Assembly: GCF_003837805.1 (NCBI RefSeq)
Contig: NZ_RQIT01000007.1
Location: 1-64,000, forward strand
DNA from: Bradyrhizobium sp. RP6
Lineage (GTDB): Bacteria; Pseudomonadota; Alphaproteobacteria; Rhizobiales; Xanthobacteraceae
Direction: 5' to 3'
DNA length: 64,000 nucleotides
The position numbers were made by a program, and so were the translations under genes. Below are positions 34,845-43,293 of this stretch, piece after piece. The notes under the pieces were generated by a model that saw only the letters and a program-made list of their open reading frames with translations, did not search any database and was not told the origin of the DNA. Every line of letters starts with the position of its first letter. The first letter of the stretch is position 1.

Positions 34845-35306
34845 TCAGGGCTTGGCGGCGCGGCAGGCCGGATTGTAGGCCCAGTTGCGATCGAGTCCGA
34901 CCACGCACCATTCGACACCGTCGCCGTAGCCGGCAAAGCCGCCATCCTCCATGATCGAGAAGTGCACCTTGCGCACCTTGCCGTCAGTGAGCAGGGCGTC
35001 GCCGGTGCAAAAGCGGCGCGGAATGTTGTCGGACTGCCAGGGTCGGAACGCGACCTCGCGAACGCCGGAGAAGCCGGTGATCTTCAACGAGGAATTCCAG
35101 AACGAGCTTTCCTTCTCCCAGAACTGGGTGGCGATCGTCGGCAGGGCCTTGTCGCAATCGACGACGGCGCCGTCATAGCGCGGCCCGCTCAGCCAGAAAT
35201 TCAACTCGAGCGGATTGGCGGCCCTGGCCTCGCCGAGCGACAGTGCCCCGAACATGAGGCCGAGCAGGGCGGCAAAGCGGAACGACTTCGGGGAGGGCGC
35301 GCGCAT
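34845..35306 (-). CDS. Small exported protein of unknown function
   Basis: A 153-residue protein with a signal peptide ending near EARAAN and a compact mature part with four cysteines (DCDKA, RFCTG, EWCVVG, PACRA), which could form two disulfides in the periplasm. I recognise no catalytic motif. The ATG at 35306 is preferred to a TTG at 35312. It precedes the RNase T2 gene on the same strand, separated by about 118 bases that hold the SOS-like motif, so the two probably have separate promoters. Confidence 0.75.
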   Translation of the reverse strand: MRAPSPKSFRFAALLGLMFGALSLGEARAANPLELNFWLSGPRYDGAVVDCDKALPTIATQFWEKESSFWNSSLKITGFSGVREVAFRPWQSDNIPRRFCTGDALLTDGKVRKVHFSIMEDGGFAGYGDGVEWCVVGLDRNWAYNPACRAAKP

Positions 35307-35489
35307 GATCAATCCGACAGCTAAGGTCTTGCGAAGGTCGGACGGTGCCGCGAAGGCCGGGGGAGGTCAAGTGCAGCGCGGCAACACTTGGCCAGGAGTT
35401 GACCAGGATGTCGCGGCCAACAGGGCTTCGGTTCTTTTCACGCCGGTCCCGGCACCGTAAACTGCCGCCAGCCAATTGGAGTGACGGTA

Positions 35490-35789
35490 ATGCGAATCAT
35501 TGCGGCCGCGGGTTTTCTCGCCAGCCTGGTTGTCTCGGGTCTGATGGCGAGCCAGTCGGCGCGCGCCGATTGGGTGCCGCCGTTCAAGGGCAACGACACC
35601 GGCGGGATCATCGCCTATTCCATGGCGACCCAGGTCGATGCCCGCCAGGTCGCGGTCGATCACTGCGCGCGCTACGGCAAGGTCGTCAAATTCCTCGGGG
35701 TGCAGGCCTATGACGGCGGCTACATCTCGTTCGCCTGCCGCTGGGTGCCCTATGGCGCCGCCGATCGCCCGATCCGCACGCTCTACTGA
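35490..35789 (+). CDS. Small exported protein of unknown function
   Basis: A 99-residue protein with a signal peptide (MRIIAAAGFLASLVVSGLMA, cleavage near SARAD) and a mature part with two cysteines (DHCARYG, FACRW) and Tyr/Trp-rich stretches. The ATG at 35490 follows GGAG by 8 bases. It lies 43 bases before a DUF3617 gene on the same strand and may be co-transcribed with it. No function can be assigned. Confidence 0.75.
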   Translation: MRIIAAAGFLASLVVSGLMASQSARADWVPPFKGNDTGGIIAYSMATQVDARQVAVDHCARYGKVVKFLGVQAYDGGYISFACRWVPYGAADRPIRTLY

Positions 35790-35832
35790 GGCGCTATCGT
35801 AACGCCGCACTATCTCGGCCGGGAGCCTCCAC

Positions 35833-36363
35833 ATGACGCGCAAACTCGCTTTGCTCGGCTCGACGCTTTGCCTCGCGTTGTCGGCAGGCAGCGCCAACGC
35901 CGACGACCTGCCGGTGCGCAAGGCCGGTCTTTGGGAAATGAAGCTGGTCACATCAGGCTCGCCGGTGCCCGAGATGACCATGCAGCACTGCACCGACGAG
36001 ACCATCGACAAGGAGATGAGCAACAACGTCTCCCCGATGGCCAAGCAGATCTGCGCCAAGCAGGAGATCAAGAAGACCGCAACCGGTTATGTCAGCGATT
36101 CCGAGTGCAACGTCGCCGGCGTCAGCACGACGTCGCACGCCGAGATATCAGGCGATTTCAACTCGGCCTACACGGTGAAGACTACCTCGCACGCCCAAGG
36201 CGGCGTCGCCGGGGCGGCGGGGCGCGATAACACCACGACGCTGCAAGCCAAGTGGTTAGGGGCCTGCAAGCCGGACCAGAAGCCGGGCGACATCGTGATG
36301 CCGGGCGGATTCAAGATGAACGTGCGCGACATGGACAAGCTGAAGGCGCTGCTGCCGAAGTAG
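35833..36363 (+). CDS. DUF3617 family exported protein
   Basis: A 176-residue protein: signal peptide ending near ANADDL, then the DUF3617 pattern RKAGLWEMKL, a Cys-containing QHCTDE segment, and a lipocalin-like succession of short strands. DUF3617 proteins are periplasmic and of unknown function, common in Bradyrhizobium in several copies. It follows the small exported protein gene by 43 bases. Confidence 0.85.
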   Translation: MTRKLALLGSTLCLALSAGSANADDLPVRKAGLWEMKLVTSGSPVPEMTMQHCTDETIDKEMSNNVSPMAKQICAKQEIKKTATGYVSDSECNVAGVSTTSHAEISGDFNSAYTVKTTSHAQGGVAGAAGRDNTTTLQAKWLGACKPDQKPGDIVMPGGFKMNVRDMDKLKALLPK

Positions 36364-36427
36364 GATTTGCTCCCGCGCAGGCGATGCGCTCCCTCGCCCG
36401 CTCTCACGGGCAGAGGTTAAGAGCAGC

Positions 36428-37816
36428 CTACACCGGTATCCGCACGCTCGCGCGCAATCCGCCCATCGGGCTGTCACCCAGCGTGATGTCGCCGCCATGC
36501 GAGCGGGCGATGTCGCGGGCGATGGCGAGGCCGAGGCCGGTGCCGCCTTCGTCCTGGTTGCGGGCGTTGTCCAGCCGCAGGAAAGGCTTGAACACCTCTT
36601 CGCGCAAGTGAGCGGGAATGCCCGGGCCATCGTCGTCGACCGTGACGGTCAAATAACGGTGATCGCGCTGGCCGGTGATGGCGATGTTCTTGCCGTAGCG
36701 CGCCGCGTTGGTGACGAGATTGGCGAGGCAGCGCTTGAACGAGGCCGGCTTCACCGTCACCACGGGTAGGCCGTGGAACGCCACGGTCGCGTTGTGGCCG
36801 TGGCGTTCGGCATCGCTGCGCAGCTCTTCGAGGGCCTGGGCCATGTCGGTCGGCTGCGACTGCTCGCCGGAATCGCCGCGGGCGAAGGCGAGGTAATCCT
36901 CCAGCATCATCGACATCTCGTCGACGTCCTTGCGCATGCCCTCGAGCTCCGGACTGTCGCCGATCAGCGCCAGCTCGAGCTTGAAGCGGGTCAGGATGGT
37001 GCGGAGATCATGGCTGACGCCGGCGAGCATCGCGGTGCGCTGCTCCATGGTGCGCTCGATGCGCGACTTCATTTCCAGGAAGGCGACCGCTGCGCGCCGC
37101 ACCTCGCGCGCGCCGCGCGGCCTGAAGTTCGGCGCCTCGCGGCCCTTGCCGAAGCTTTCGGCGGCATCCGCAAGGCGCAGGATCGGCTTGATCTGGTTGC
37201 GCAGGAACAGCACGGCGACGATCAACAGGATCGAGGACGTGCCGACCATCCAGAACAGGAAGATCTCCGAGTTTGAGGCATAGGCGGCGCTGCGCTGCGC
37301 GAACACGCGCATCACGGCATCATCGAGCTGGATGCGGATCTCGACCAGGTTGGAGCGGCCGACCGTGTCGATCCAGAACGAGCGCCCGATCTGGCGGCCG
37401 AGCTGCACCGACAGCGTCTGGTCGAGCAGCGAGAAGAACGGCTTCGGTCCTGGCGGCGGCATGTCGCCTGCGGGGAGGAAATCGACCACGAGGCCGAGCC
37501 GCTGCTGCGCGATGCGGCGGATCTGGTCGCGGTCCTTGTCCTGCGGATAGCCCTTGTAGACGTCAATCAGCGCGGCGATGTCCTGCACCACCGCAGCCGA
37601 CAGACGGCGCGTCACCGTGTTCCAGTGCCGTTCCATGAACACGAAGGCGACGACCGATTGCAGCACCACCATCGGCACGATCATGATGAGGAGCGCGCGG
37701 GCGTAGAGGCCGGTCGGCATCCAGCGCTTGAACGCGTTGCCCATCCAGCCATTGGCGGCGGAGACGCGGCCGGCGGCGCTCTTCAAGAGCGTCAGGCCGG
37801 TATCGATCGTGCTCAT
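36428..37816 (-). CDS. Sensor histidine kinase (EnvZ-like)
   Basis: A 462-residue membrane kinase: membrane segment 1 at about 40-61, a periplasmic sensor of about 120 residues, membrane segment 2 at about 185-206, HAMP, then the dimerisation domain with His269 in VSHDLRTILTR, and a HATPase_c domain (N box LANLVTNAARY, G1 VDDDGPGIP, G2 GGTGLGLAI). The usual proline after HDLRT is isoleucine. The kinase lies 24 bases after its response regulator gene, itself coupled to a MarR gene. The signal is unknown. Confidence 0.93.
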   Translation of the reverse strand: MSTIDTGLTLLKSAAGRVSAANGWMGNAFKRWMPTGLYARALLIMIVPMVVLQSVVAFVFMERHWNTVTRRLSAAVVQDIAALIDVYKGYPQDKDRDQIRRIAQQRLGLVVDFLPAGDMPPPGPKPFFSLLDQTLSVQLGRQIGRSFWIDTVGRSNLVEIRIQLDDAVMRVFAQRSAAYASNSEIFLFWMVGTSSILLIVAVLFLRNQIKPILRLADAAESFGKGREAPNFRPRGAREVRRAAVAFLEMKSRIERTMEQRTAMLAGVSHDLRTILTRFKLELALIGDSPELEGMRKDVDEMSMMLEDYLAFARGDSGEQSQPTDMAQALEELRSDAERHGHNATVAFHGLPVVTVKPASFKRCLANLVTNAARYGKNIAITGQRDHRYLTVTVDDDGPGIPAHLREEVFKPFLRLDNARNQDEGGTGLGLAIARDIARSHGGDITLGDSPMGGLRASVRIPV

Positions 37817-37840
37817 CGGTCGCGCTTCACTGCTGAGGTC

Positions 37841-38572
37841 TCAAGGCGAGGCCACCAGCCGGTAGCCGATGCCGCGCACCGCCTGGAGGAACAGCGGATT
37901 TGCGGGGTCGGTCTCGATCTTGCGCCTGAGACGGTTGATCTGCACGTCGACGGCGCGCTCGTTGACGCTGCCGTTGCCGGTCAGCGCGCTGCGCGGCACG
38001 GTCTCGCCCGGTGTTTCCGAGAGAACCCGCAGCATCTCGCGCTCGCGGTCGGTGAGGTGGATGACCTCCTCGCCCTGGCGCAATTCGCCGCGTTCGAGAT
38101 GGTAGACGTAGGGACCGAAGGCAATTTTCTCCACGGTCACGGCCTGCGGCGGCGGCGCGGCCCGCTTGAGGATATTGTTGATGCGCAGCGCGAGCTCGCG
38201 CGGCTCGAACGGCTTTGCCACGTAATCGTCGGCGCCGATCTGCAAGCCCTCGATGCGGGCTTCCGCCTCGTGCCGCGCCGTCAGCATCACGATCGGCACC
38301 GAGGACGACGTGCGGATGAAGCGGGCGAGATCGAAGCCGGTCTCGCCGGGCATCATGACGTCGAGGATCAGGAGATCGAAATGCAGGCCCAGCAGTTTCG
38401 AGCGTGCATCGCCGGCGCTCGCCGCGGTGGTGACGCGGTAGCCTTCACTGGCGAGAAAGCGCGAGAGCAGATCGCGGATGCGGCGGTCGTCGTCGACGAG
38501 CAGCAGATGCGGGGCATCGTCGGCCGGTTGCACCGGCAGGCGGGCGAGCGTGGCAGCGAGCGGCACGGTCAC
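37841..38572 (-). CDS. OmpR-family response regulator (PetR-like)
   Basis: A 243-residue regulator with an N-terminal receiver (acidic pocket VDDD at 26-29, phospho-Asp71, Lys in VAKPF) and a C-terminal winged helix (VDVQINRLRRKIE, VRGIGYRL). The ATG overlaps the end of the MarR gene by four bases, and the kinase gene follows. A MarR protein directly upstream of an OmpR-type regulator resembles petP-petR of Rhodobacter capsulatus, required for cytochrome bc1 expression; homology to that pair is an inference. Confidence 0.93.
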   Translation of the reverse strand: MTVPLAATLARLPVQPADDAPHLLLVDDDRRIRDLLSRFLASEGYRVTTAASAGDARSKLLGLHFDLLILDVMMPGETGFDLARFIRTSSSVPIVMLTARHEAEARIEGLQIGADDYVAKPFEPRELALRINNILKRAAPPPQAVTVEKIAFGPYVYHLERGELRQGEEVIHLTDREREMLRVLSETPGETVPRSALTGNGSVNERAVDVQINRLRRKIETDPANPLFLQAVRGIGYRLVASP

Positions 38573-39111
38573 TCCTTGGCGTCTTGGTTGACGGAAGCGA
38601 AGATCGTCTCCAGCACCTTGTCCGGATCGTCGCGGTCGATCATCGCGCGCAGGAAGCGCTTGACCGTCTCGGCGTCCTGCGGAGCCATCTCCGCAAGCGC
38701 CCTGGTGATGCGCGTGGTCTGGAGGCCGGCGAGCTTCTGCACCAGCGCCTCGCCCTTCGGCGTCGCGTAGAGCAGCCGCTGGCGGCGATCATTGTCGCCG
38801 GTCTTCTGCACGATATAGCCCTCGTCCAGGAGCTGCTTGAGGACGCGGCCGAGCGACTGCTTGGTGATGCGCAGGACGTCGAGGAGGTCGGCGACCTTCA
38901 GGCCGGGATAGCGGTAGACGAAATGCAGGACGCGGTGGTGGGCCCGGCCGAAGCCGAACGCCTCCAGCTCCTGGTCGGGATCGCCGACGAAGTCGCGGTA
39001 GGCGAAGAACAGCAGCTCGATGATATCCCAGCGCAAATTGCCTCCGCCGTCTGCGGCCGGCCCGGGCTCGGCGGCGTCGTGAGAGGAATTCGCGAAATTT
39101 ATGTCAGGCAT
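38569..39111 (-). CDS. MarR-family transcriptional regulator (PetP-like)
   Basis: A 180-residue winged-helix regulator. The DNA-binding part includes LKVADLLDVLRITKQSLGRVLKQLLDEGYI and the wing DNDRRQRLLYATPKGEAL. The start at MPDINFANSS (39111) is preferred because the frame upstream covers the promoter region. It is the first gene of the MarR/response regulator/kinase operon and is divergent from ilvE across 335 bases, so autoregulation or control of ilvE is plausible. The ligand is unknown. Confidence 0.9.
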   Translation of the reverse strand: MPDINFANSSHDAAEPGPAADGGGNLRWDIIELLFFAYRDFVGDPDQELEAFGFGRAHHRVLHFVYRYPGLKVADLLDVLRITKQSLGRVLKQLLDEGYIVQKTGDNDRRQRLLYATPKGEALVQKLAGLQTTRITRALAEMAPQDAETVKRFLRAMIDRDDPDKVLETIFASVNQDAKE

Positions 39112-39446
39112 ATTGACGTATCTTGGGTTCAATGTTACAAAACGATCGACCCGCACGAAATTTTAGATCGCTTCGTGTCGGGTAGCATCGGAGCAAGGCG
39201 CCGGAGAGAGCCGGACAGGCGACGACGGCCGATCAGATCTACCGTGTGATTGTCGAGCGGCATTTCGGCAAAACATACTGGACTTCCGCCTTCCGCAAAA
39301 GCATGTCCTCGGTGACATGCTGGCCACGGAAGCCGGCCGTAAAAAGGCTGGCGGTGGTCCGGCAGAAACAATCAAAGCCAGCCGGGCCCCGAAGCGGGCA
39401 GGCGGGCGCCAGAACAGCGCCGCCGGCGGCAGCGGGAGGCAAGGAC
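39112..39446. promoter_or_regulatory. MarR-ilvE intergenic control region
   Basis: This 335-base gap has no supported gene. Toward ilvE a sigma-70-like TTGACG (39113-39118), 17 bases, then TACAAA (39136-39141) is seen. An imperfect inverted repeat, ACCCGCACGAA and TTCGTGTCGGGT, spans about 39150-39186. A hairpin GCATGTC/GACATGC lies at 39301-39320. An in-frame GTG at 39246 could extend ilvE by 67 residues but has no family support. Confidence 0.4.
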
Positions 39447-40529
39447 ATGAGCATGAAATTCGATATCCAGCCCGCATCCAATCCAACCCCTGAGAAGGAC
39501 CGCGTCGCCAAGCTAGTGGACCCCGGCTTCGGACGGGTCTTCACCGATCACATGGCCATCGTCCGCTATAGCCAGGCCAAGGGCGGCTGGTATGAGGCCA
39601 AGATCGAAGCGCGCGCCAACTTCCAGCTCGATCCGGCCGGCGCCGTCCTGCACTACGCCCAGGAAATTTTCGAGGGCCTCAAGGCCTACAAGCGCGACGA
39701 CGGCGGAGTGAACCTGTTCCGCCCCGACGCCAATGCGCGGCGCTTCAGGGATTCGGCCGACCGCATGGCAATGGCCCAGCTTCCGGAAGACGTCTTCATC
39801 GAGGCGGTCGAGCAGGTCGTGCGCATCGACCGCGCCTGGATTCCTGGCGGCGAGGGCAGCCTTTACCTGCGCCCCTTTATGATCGCGAGCGAGAACTTCC
39901 TCGGCGTCAAGCCGTCGTCCGATTACATTTTTGCTGTCATCGCGTCGCCGGTCGGCTCCTACTTCAAGGGCGGGCCTGCGCCGGTCTCGATCTGGGTGTC
40001 CGAGAATTATACCCGCGCCGCGATCGGCGGCACCGGCGCCGTCAAATGCGGCGGCAATTATGCCGCGAGCCTGCGCGCCCAGGCCGAAGCGATCCAGCAC
40101 GGCTGCGATCAGGTCGTCTTCCTCGACGCGGTCGAGCGCCGCTACATCGAGGAACTCGGCGGCATGAACGTGTTCTTCGTGTTCGACGACGGCTCGCTCT
40201 CGACGCCGCCGCTCGGCACGATTTTGCCGGGCATCACCCGCGACTCCATCATCACGCTCGCCCGCGATGCCGGCAAGACCGTGCGCGAGGAGCCGTACTC
40301 GCTCGATCAGTGGCGCAAGGATGCGGCAAGCGGCAGGCTGAAGGAAGCCTTCGCCTGCGGCACCGCCGCGGTGATCTCCCCGATCGGCAAGGTGCGCTCG
40401 GTGAACGGCGACTTCGAGATCTCGGGCGGCGCCGCCGGCCCCGTCGCCATGGGCCTGCGCAAGCAGCTCGTCGACATCCAGTACGGCCGCACCAACGATC
40501 CGCACAACTGGATCCGCAAGGTGTTCTGA
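39447..40529 (+). CDS. ilvE: Branched-chain amino acid aminotransferase
   Basis: This PLP enzyme interconverts leucine, isoleucine and valine with their keto acids using glutamate/2-oxoglutarate. The 360-residue protein is of the larger BCAT type with the PLP lysine in AVKCGGNYAAS and the phosphate-binding GTAAVISPIG segment. GGGAGG 7 bases upstream supports MSMKFDIQPA as the start; MKFDIQ two codons later is also possible. It is monocistronic, divergent from the MarR operon. Confidence 0.95.
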   Translation: MSMKFDIQPASNPTPEKDRVAKLVDPGFGRVFTDHMAIVRYSQAKGGWYEAKIEARANFQLDPAGAVLHYAQEIFEGLKAYKRDDGGVNLFRPDANARRFRDSADRMAMAQLPEDVFIEAVEQVVRIDRAWIPGGEGSLYLRPFMIASENFLGVKPSSDYIFAVIASPVGSYFKGGPAPVSIWVSENYTRAAIGGTGAVKCGGNYAASLRAQAEAIQHGCDQVVFLDAVERRYIEELGGMNVFFVFDDGSLSTPPLGTILPGITRDSIITLARDAGKTVREEPYSLDQWRKDAASGRLKEAFACGTAAVISPIGKVRSVNGDFEISGGAAGPVAMGLRKQLVDIQYGRTNDPHNWIRKVF

Positions 40530-40657
40530 TCAGCGGTAGAAAATTTTCCCTCTCACAAGGAGAGGGGAAACACGCAATATTCTGACTTATTGCGCACTGA
40601 ACGTGCCATTGCCGACACGCGACAAAGGACACTTCGCGATATTAGGACCTTGGAGTC

Positions 40658-41182
40658 ATGGCAACAAAGCTCTCGCAACCCCTCAAATGGGTCGTGCTCG
40701 CCGCAATCACCGGCGTCTCCGTCTTCGGCATCCTGACCATCGGCCCCACGCACGAAGTGGTCGCGCAAGACCGCTCGCCCATCGTGACCGTGCAGACCGC
40801 CGATCCCGAGATGAATGCGGCTATCGAGCGGGGTCGCGCTACGCTGCCGACCTTCTGGGCCTCCTACGTATCGCCGAAGCCGTCGGAGACCGGGCACGCC
40901 TTGAAGGTGCGCTTCTCGACACGCAAGGGCGGCGAGCACATCTGGGTTGGCGAGGTGAAGAAGCAGCCTGACGGGACCTTTACCGGCCTCTTGGCAAACG
41001 AGCCGCGCGATCTGCCGGGCAAGCACGCCGGCGATAAAGTCTCGTTCGGCGAAGCCGACGTCTCGGACTGGATGTTCACGCGCAACGGCAAGATCGTCGG
41101 TGGTGAAACCATCAAGCCGACCCTGAAGTCGCTGCCGAAGGCGGATGCGGATGCCATCCGGGCACGAATGGAGCAGCCGTAG
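40658..41182 (+). CDS. DUF2314 domain-containing exported protein
   Basis: A 174-residue protein with an N-terminal hydrophobic segment (WVVLAAITGVSVFGILTIG) serving as signal or anchor. A DUF2314 domain follows at about 50-150, recognised by MNAAIERGRATLPTFW, EHIWVGEV, GLLANEPRDL and DVSDWMF. The related E. coli protein YegJ is uncharacterised. GGAG precedes the ATG at 40658. It lies alone between ilvE and hisS. Confidence 0.82.
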   Translation: MATKLSQPLKWVVLAAITGVSVFGILTIGPTHEVVAQDRSPIVTVQTADPEMNAAIERGRATLPTFWASYVSPKPSETGHALKVRFSTRKGGEHIWVGEVKKQPDGTFTGLLANEPRDLPGKHAGDKVSFGEADVSDWMFTRNGKIVGGETIKPTLKSLPKADADAIRARMEQP

Positions 41183-41191
41183 ATGTAGGGC

Positions 41192-41286
41192 GTCATTCCG
41201 GGGCCCCGAGGGCGAACTATGGTGCGTAATTGCGCACCTGAGAATCTCGAGATTCCGGGTTCTCGCTTCGCGAGCCCCGGAATGAC
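41192..41286. repeat. Palindromic repeat, CATTCCGGGG family
   Basis: Starts GTCATTCCGGGGCCCCGAGG and ends AGCCCCGGAATGAC, with central GAATCTCGAGATTCCGGG. It has an extra GGTGCGTAATTGCGCACC hairpin. It lies between the DUF2314 gene and hisS. Confidence 0.88.
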
Positions 41287-41339
41287 ATCGCCCTCCAACA
41301 CCCGTTGCCGCGTCCCCCGCCGGCTGGTAAACGCCGCGC

Positions 41340-42854
41340 ATGGCCGAGAAACCCAAAAAACCCCAGAAGCTGAAGGCGCGCCTGCCGCGCGGGCTCGAGG
41401 ATCGCGACCCTGCCGCGATCCGGGCGACGCGCGAGATGGTCGAGAAGATCCGCGCCGTCTACGAGCTCTACGGCTTCGAGCCGGTGGAGACGCCGGCGAT
41501 GGAATACACCGACGCGCTCGGCAAGTTCCTGCCCGACCAGGACCGCCCGAACGAGGGCGTGTTCTCGTTCCAGGACGACGACGAGCAGTGGATCAGCCTG
41601 CGTTACGATCTGACCGCGCCGCTCGCCCGCTATGTCGCGGAAAATTTCGACACGCTGCCAAAGCCCTATCGCAGCTACCGCGCCGGCTACGTGTTCCGCA
41701 ACGAGAAGCCCGGCCCCGGCCGCTTCCGCCAATTCATGCAGTTCGACGCGGACACGGTGGGCTCGGCGACGCCGGCGGCGGACGCCGAGATCTGCATGAT
41801 GGCGGCCGACACGATGGAGGCGCTCGGTATTGCGCGCGGCCAGTACGTCGTGAAGGTCAACAATCGCAAGGTGCTCGACGGAGTTCTGGAAGCCATCGGG
41901 CTCGCCGGTGACGAGAACGCAGGCCGCAGGCTGACCGTGCTCCGCGCGATCGACAAGCTCGACAAGTTTTCCGCCGACGAAGTGCGGAAGCTGCTCGGTC
42001 CCGGACGATGGGACGGCGGTGAAGAAGGCAAGGGCGACTTTACCAAAGGCGCCAACCTAAGCGCGGCGGAAGCCGACGTTGTTCTCGCTATCACCAAGCC
42101 GCGCGACGATTGGAAAGAGGCCATTGCTGCGGCAGAAACTTACCTTGCCAAGAGCGACGTCGGTCAGGCGGGCGTGAGCGAGCTGGAAGAGATCGCCAGG
42201 CTGGTGACGGGGGCGGGTTATGGTGCGGATCGCATCAAGATCGATCCCTCCGTCGTCCGCGGACTCGAATACTACACCGGCCCCGTCTACGAGGTCGAAC
42301 TCCTGCTCGACACCAAGGACGAGAAGGGCCGCCCGGTGCGCTTCGGCTCGGTCGGTGGCGGCGGGCGCTATGACGGCCTCGTCTCGCGCTTCCGCGGCGA
42401 GCCGGTGCCGGCGACCGGTTTTTCGATCGGCGTGTCGCGCTTGCAGGCCGCGCTGACGCTGCTCGGCAAGCTGGATACGCGGCCGGAATTCGGCCCCGTC
42501 GTCGTCACCGTGTTCGACCGCGACCGCGTCGCCGATTACCAGAAGATGGTCGCAAGCTTGCGCACTGCCGGCATCCGCGCCGAGCTCTATCTCGGCAATC
42601 CCAAGAACATGGGCAACCAGCTCAAATATGCCGATCGCCGCAACTCGCCTTGCGTGATCATCCAGGGCTCGGATGAAAAGGCGCGCGGCGAGGTGCAGGT
42701 CAAGGACCTGATCGAGGGCGCGAAGGCAGCCGCCGCGATCGCCTCCAACCAGGAATGGCGCGAGAGCCGGCCGGCGCAGTTCTCGTGCAGCGAAGCCGAC
42801 CTCGTGGCGAAAGTGCGCGAGGTGCTGGCGCGCCATGACGTGAGCTGGGGCTAG
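41340..42854 (+). CDS. hisS: Histidyl-tRNA synthetase, alphaproteobacterial type
   Basis: A 504-residue class II synthetase. It has motif 2 at about 110-141 ([20 protein letters not shown]), the [14 protein letters not shown] segment, HisA signature [12 protein letters not shown] and [10 protein letters not shown]. The motif 2 loop differs from the usual GRYRQFHQ. As I recall, HisRSs of Rhizobiales and Caulobacter have diverged here because their tRNA-His lacks G-1 and carries A73. An internal segment around residues 215-245 is longer than in E. coli. No strong ribosome binding site precedes the ATG. Confidence 0.95.
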   Translation: MAEKPKKPQKLKARLPRGLEDRDPAAIRATREMVEKIRAVYELYGFEPVETPAMEYTDALGKFLPDQDRPNEGVFSFQDDDEQWISLRYDLTAPLARYVAENFDTLPKPYRSYRAGYVFRNEKPGPGRFRQFMQFDADTVGSATPAADAEICMMAADTMEALGIARGQYVVKVNNRKVLDGVLEAIGLAGDENAGRRLTVLRAIDKLDKFSADEVRKLLGPGRWDGGEEGKGDFTKGANLSAAEADVVLAITKPRDDWKEAIAAAETYLAKSDVGQAGVSELEEIARLVTGAGYGADRIKIDPSVVRGLEYYTGPVYEVELLLDTKDEKGRPVRFGSVGGGGRYDGLVSRFRGEPVPATGFSIGVSRLQAALTLLGKLDTRPEFGPVVVTVFDRDRVADYQKMVASLRTAGIRAELYLGNPKNMGNQLKYADRRNSPCVIIQGSDEKARGEVQVKDLIEGAKAAAAIASNQEWRESRPAQFSCSEADLVAKVREVLARHDVSWG

Positions 42855-42869
42855 CTATTCGCTGACGCC

Positions 42870-42951
42870 GTCATGCCCGGGCTTGTCCCGGGCATTCACG
42901 TCTTGTTTGATAGAGGAGAACGTGGATGGCCGGGACAAGCCCGGCCATGAC
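42870..42951. repeat. Palindromic repeat, TCATGCCCGGGC family
   Basis: Starts GTCATGCCCGGGCTTGTCCC and ends GGGACAAGCCCGGCCATGAC. It lies between hisS and the tautomerase gene. Related elements are at 51949, 53568 and a half copy at 57774. Confidence 0.85.
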
Positions 42952-42972
42952 GACAGCAGCAGGGAGAAAACG

Positions 42973-43176
42973 ATGCCTGAGATCACCATCAGCATGGCCG
43001 AAGGCCGCACCGACGAGCAGAAGGCCGGCATGATGCGCGACATCACGCAGGCGTTGGTGAAGAATCTCGGCGTCGACGCCGACGCCGTCGTCATCCAGAT
43101 CAACGAGGCCCCGCTGCGCCACAAGATGAAGGGCGGCAAGACCTTTGTTGAGCGCGCGGCGGCCGCGAAGAAGTGA
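42973..43176 (+). CDS. 4-oxalocrotonate tautomerase-like protein
   Basis: A 67-residue tautomerase-superfamily protein. After removal of Met, Pro1 (PEITISMAEGRT) is the catalytic base. The beta-alpha-beta fold with VVIQINEAP matches the family. AGGGAGAAAACG precedes the ATG at 42973. Family members isomerise 2-hydroxymuconate or related unsaturated keto acids, but the adjacent genes give no aromatic degradation context, so the substrate is open. Confidence 0.9.
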   Translation: MPEITISMAEGRTDEQKAGMMRDITQALVKNLGVDADAVVIQINEAPLRHKMKGGKTFVERAAAAKK

Positions 43177-43190
43177 CGCGTTAGACTAGC

Positions 43191-43282
43191 GTCATTCCGG
43201 GGCAGCCCGCCAGGGCTGAACCCGGAATCTCGATCGACGATCTCTGGATTCCGGGTTCGCGCTTTGCGCGCCCCGGAATGAC
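43191..43282. repeat. Palindromic repeat, CATTCCGGGG family
   Basis: Starts GTCATTCCGGGGCAG and ends GCGCCCCGGAATGAC, between the tautomerase and thioesterase genes, ending 11 bases before the latter's ATG. Confidence 0.88.
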
Positions 43283-43293
43283 GAGCAAGCACC

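Noticed and set aside
39246..39446. A 67-residue N-terminal extension of IlvE from a GTG
   Set aside because: It runs through a hairpin and promoter region, shows no aminotransferase similarity, and a good ribosome binding site precedes the ATG at 39447.
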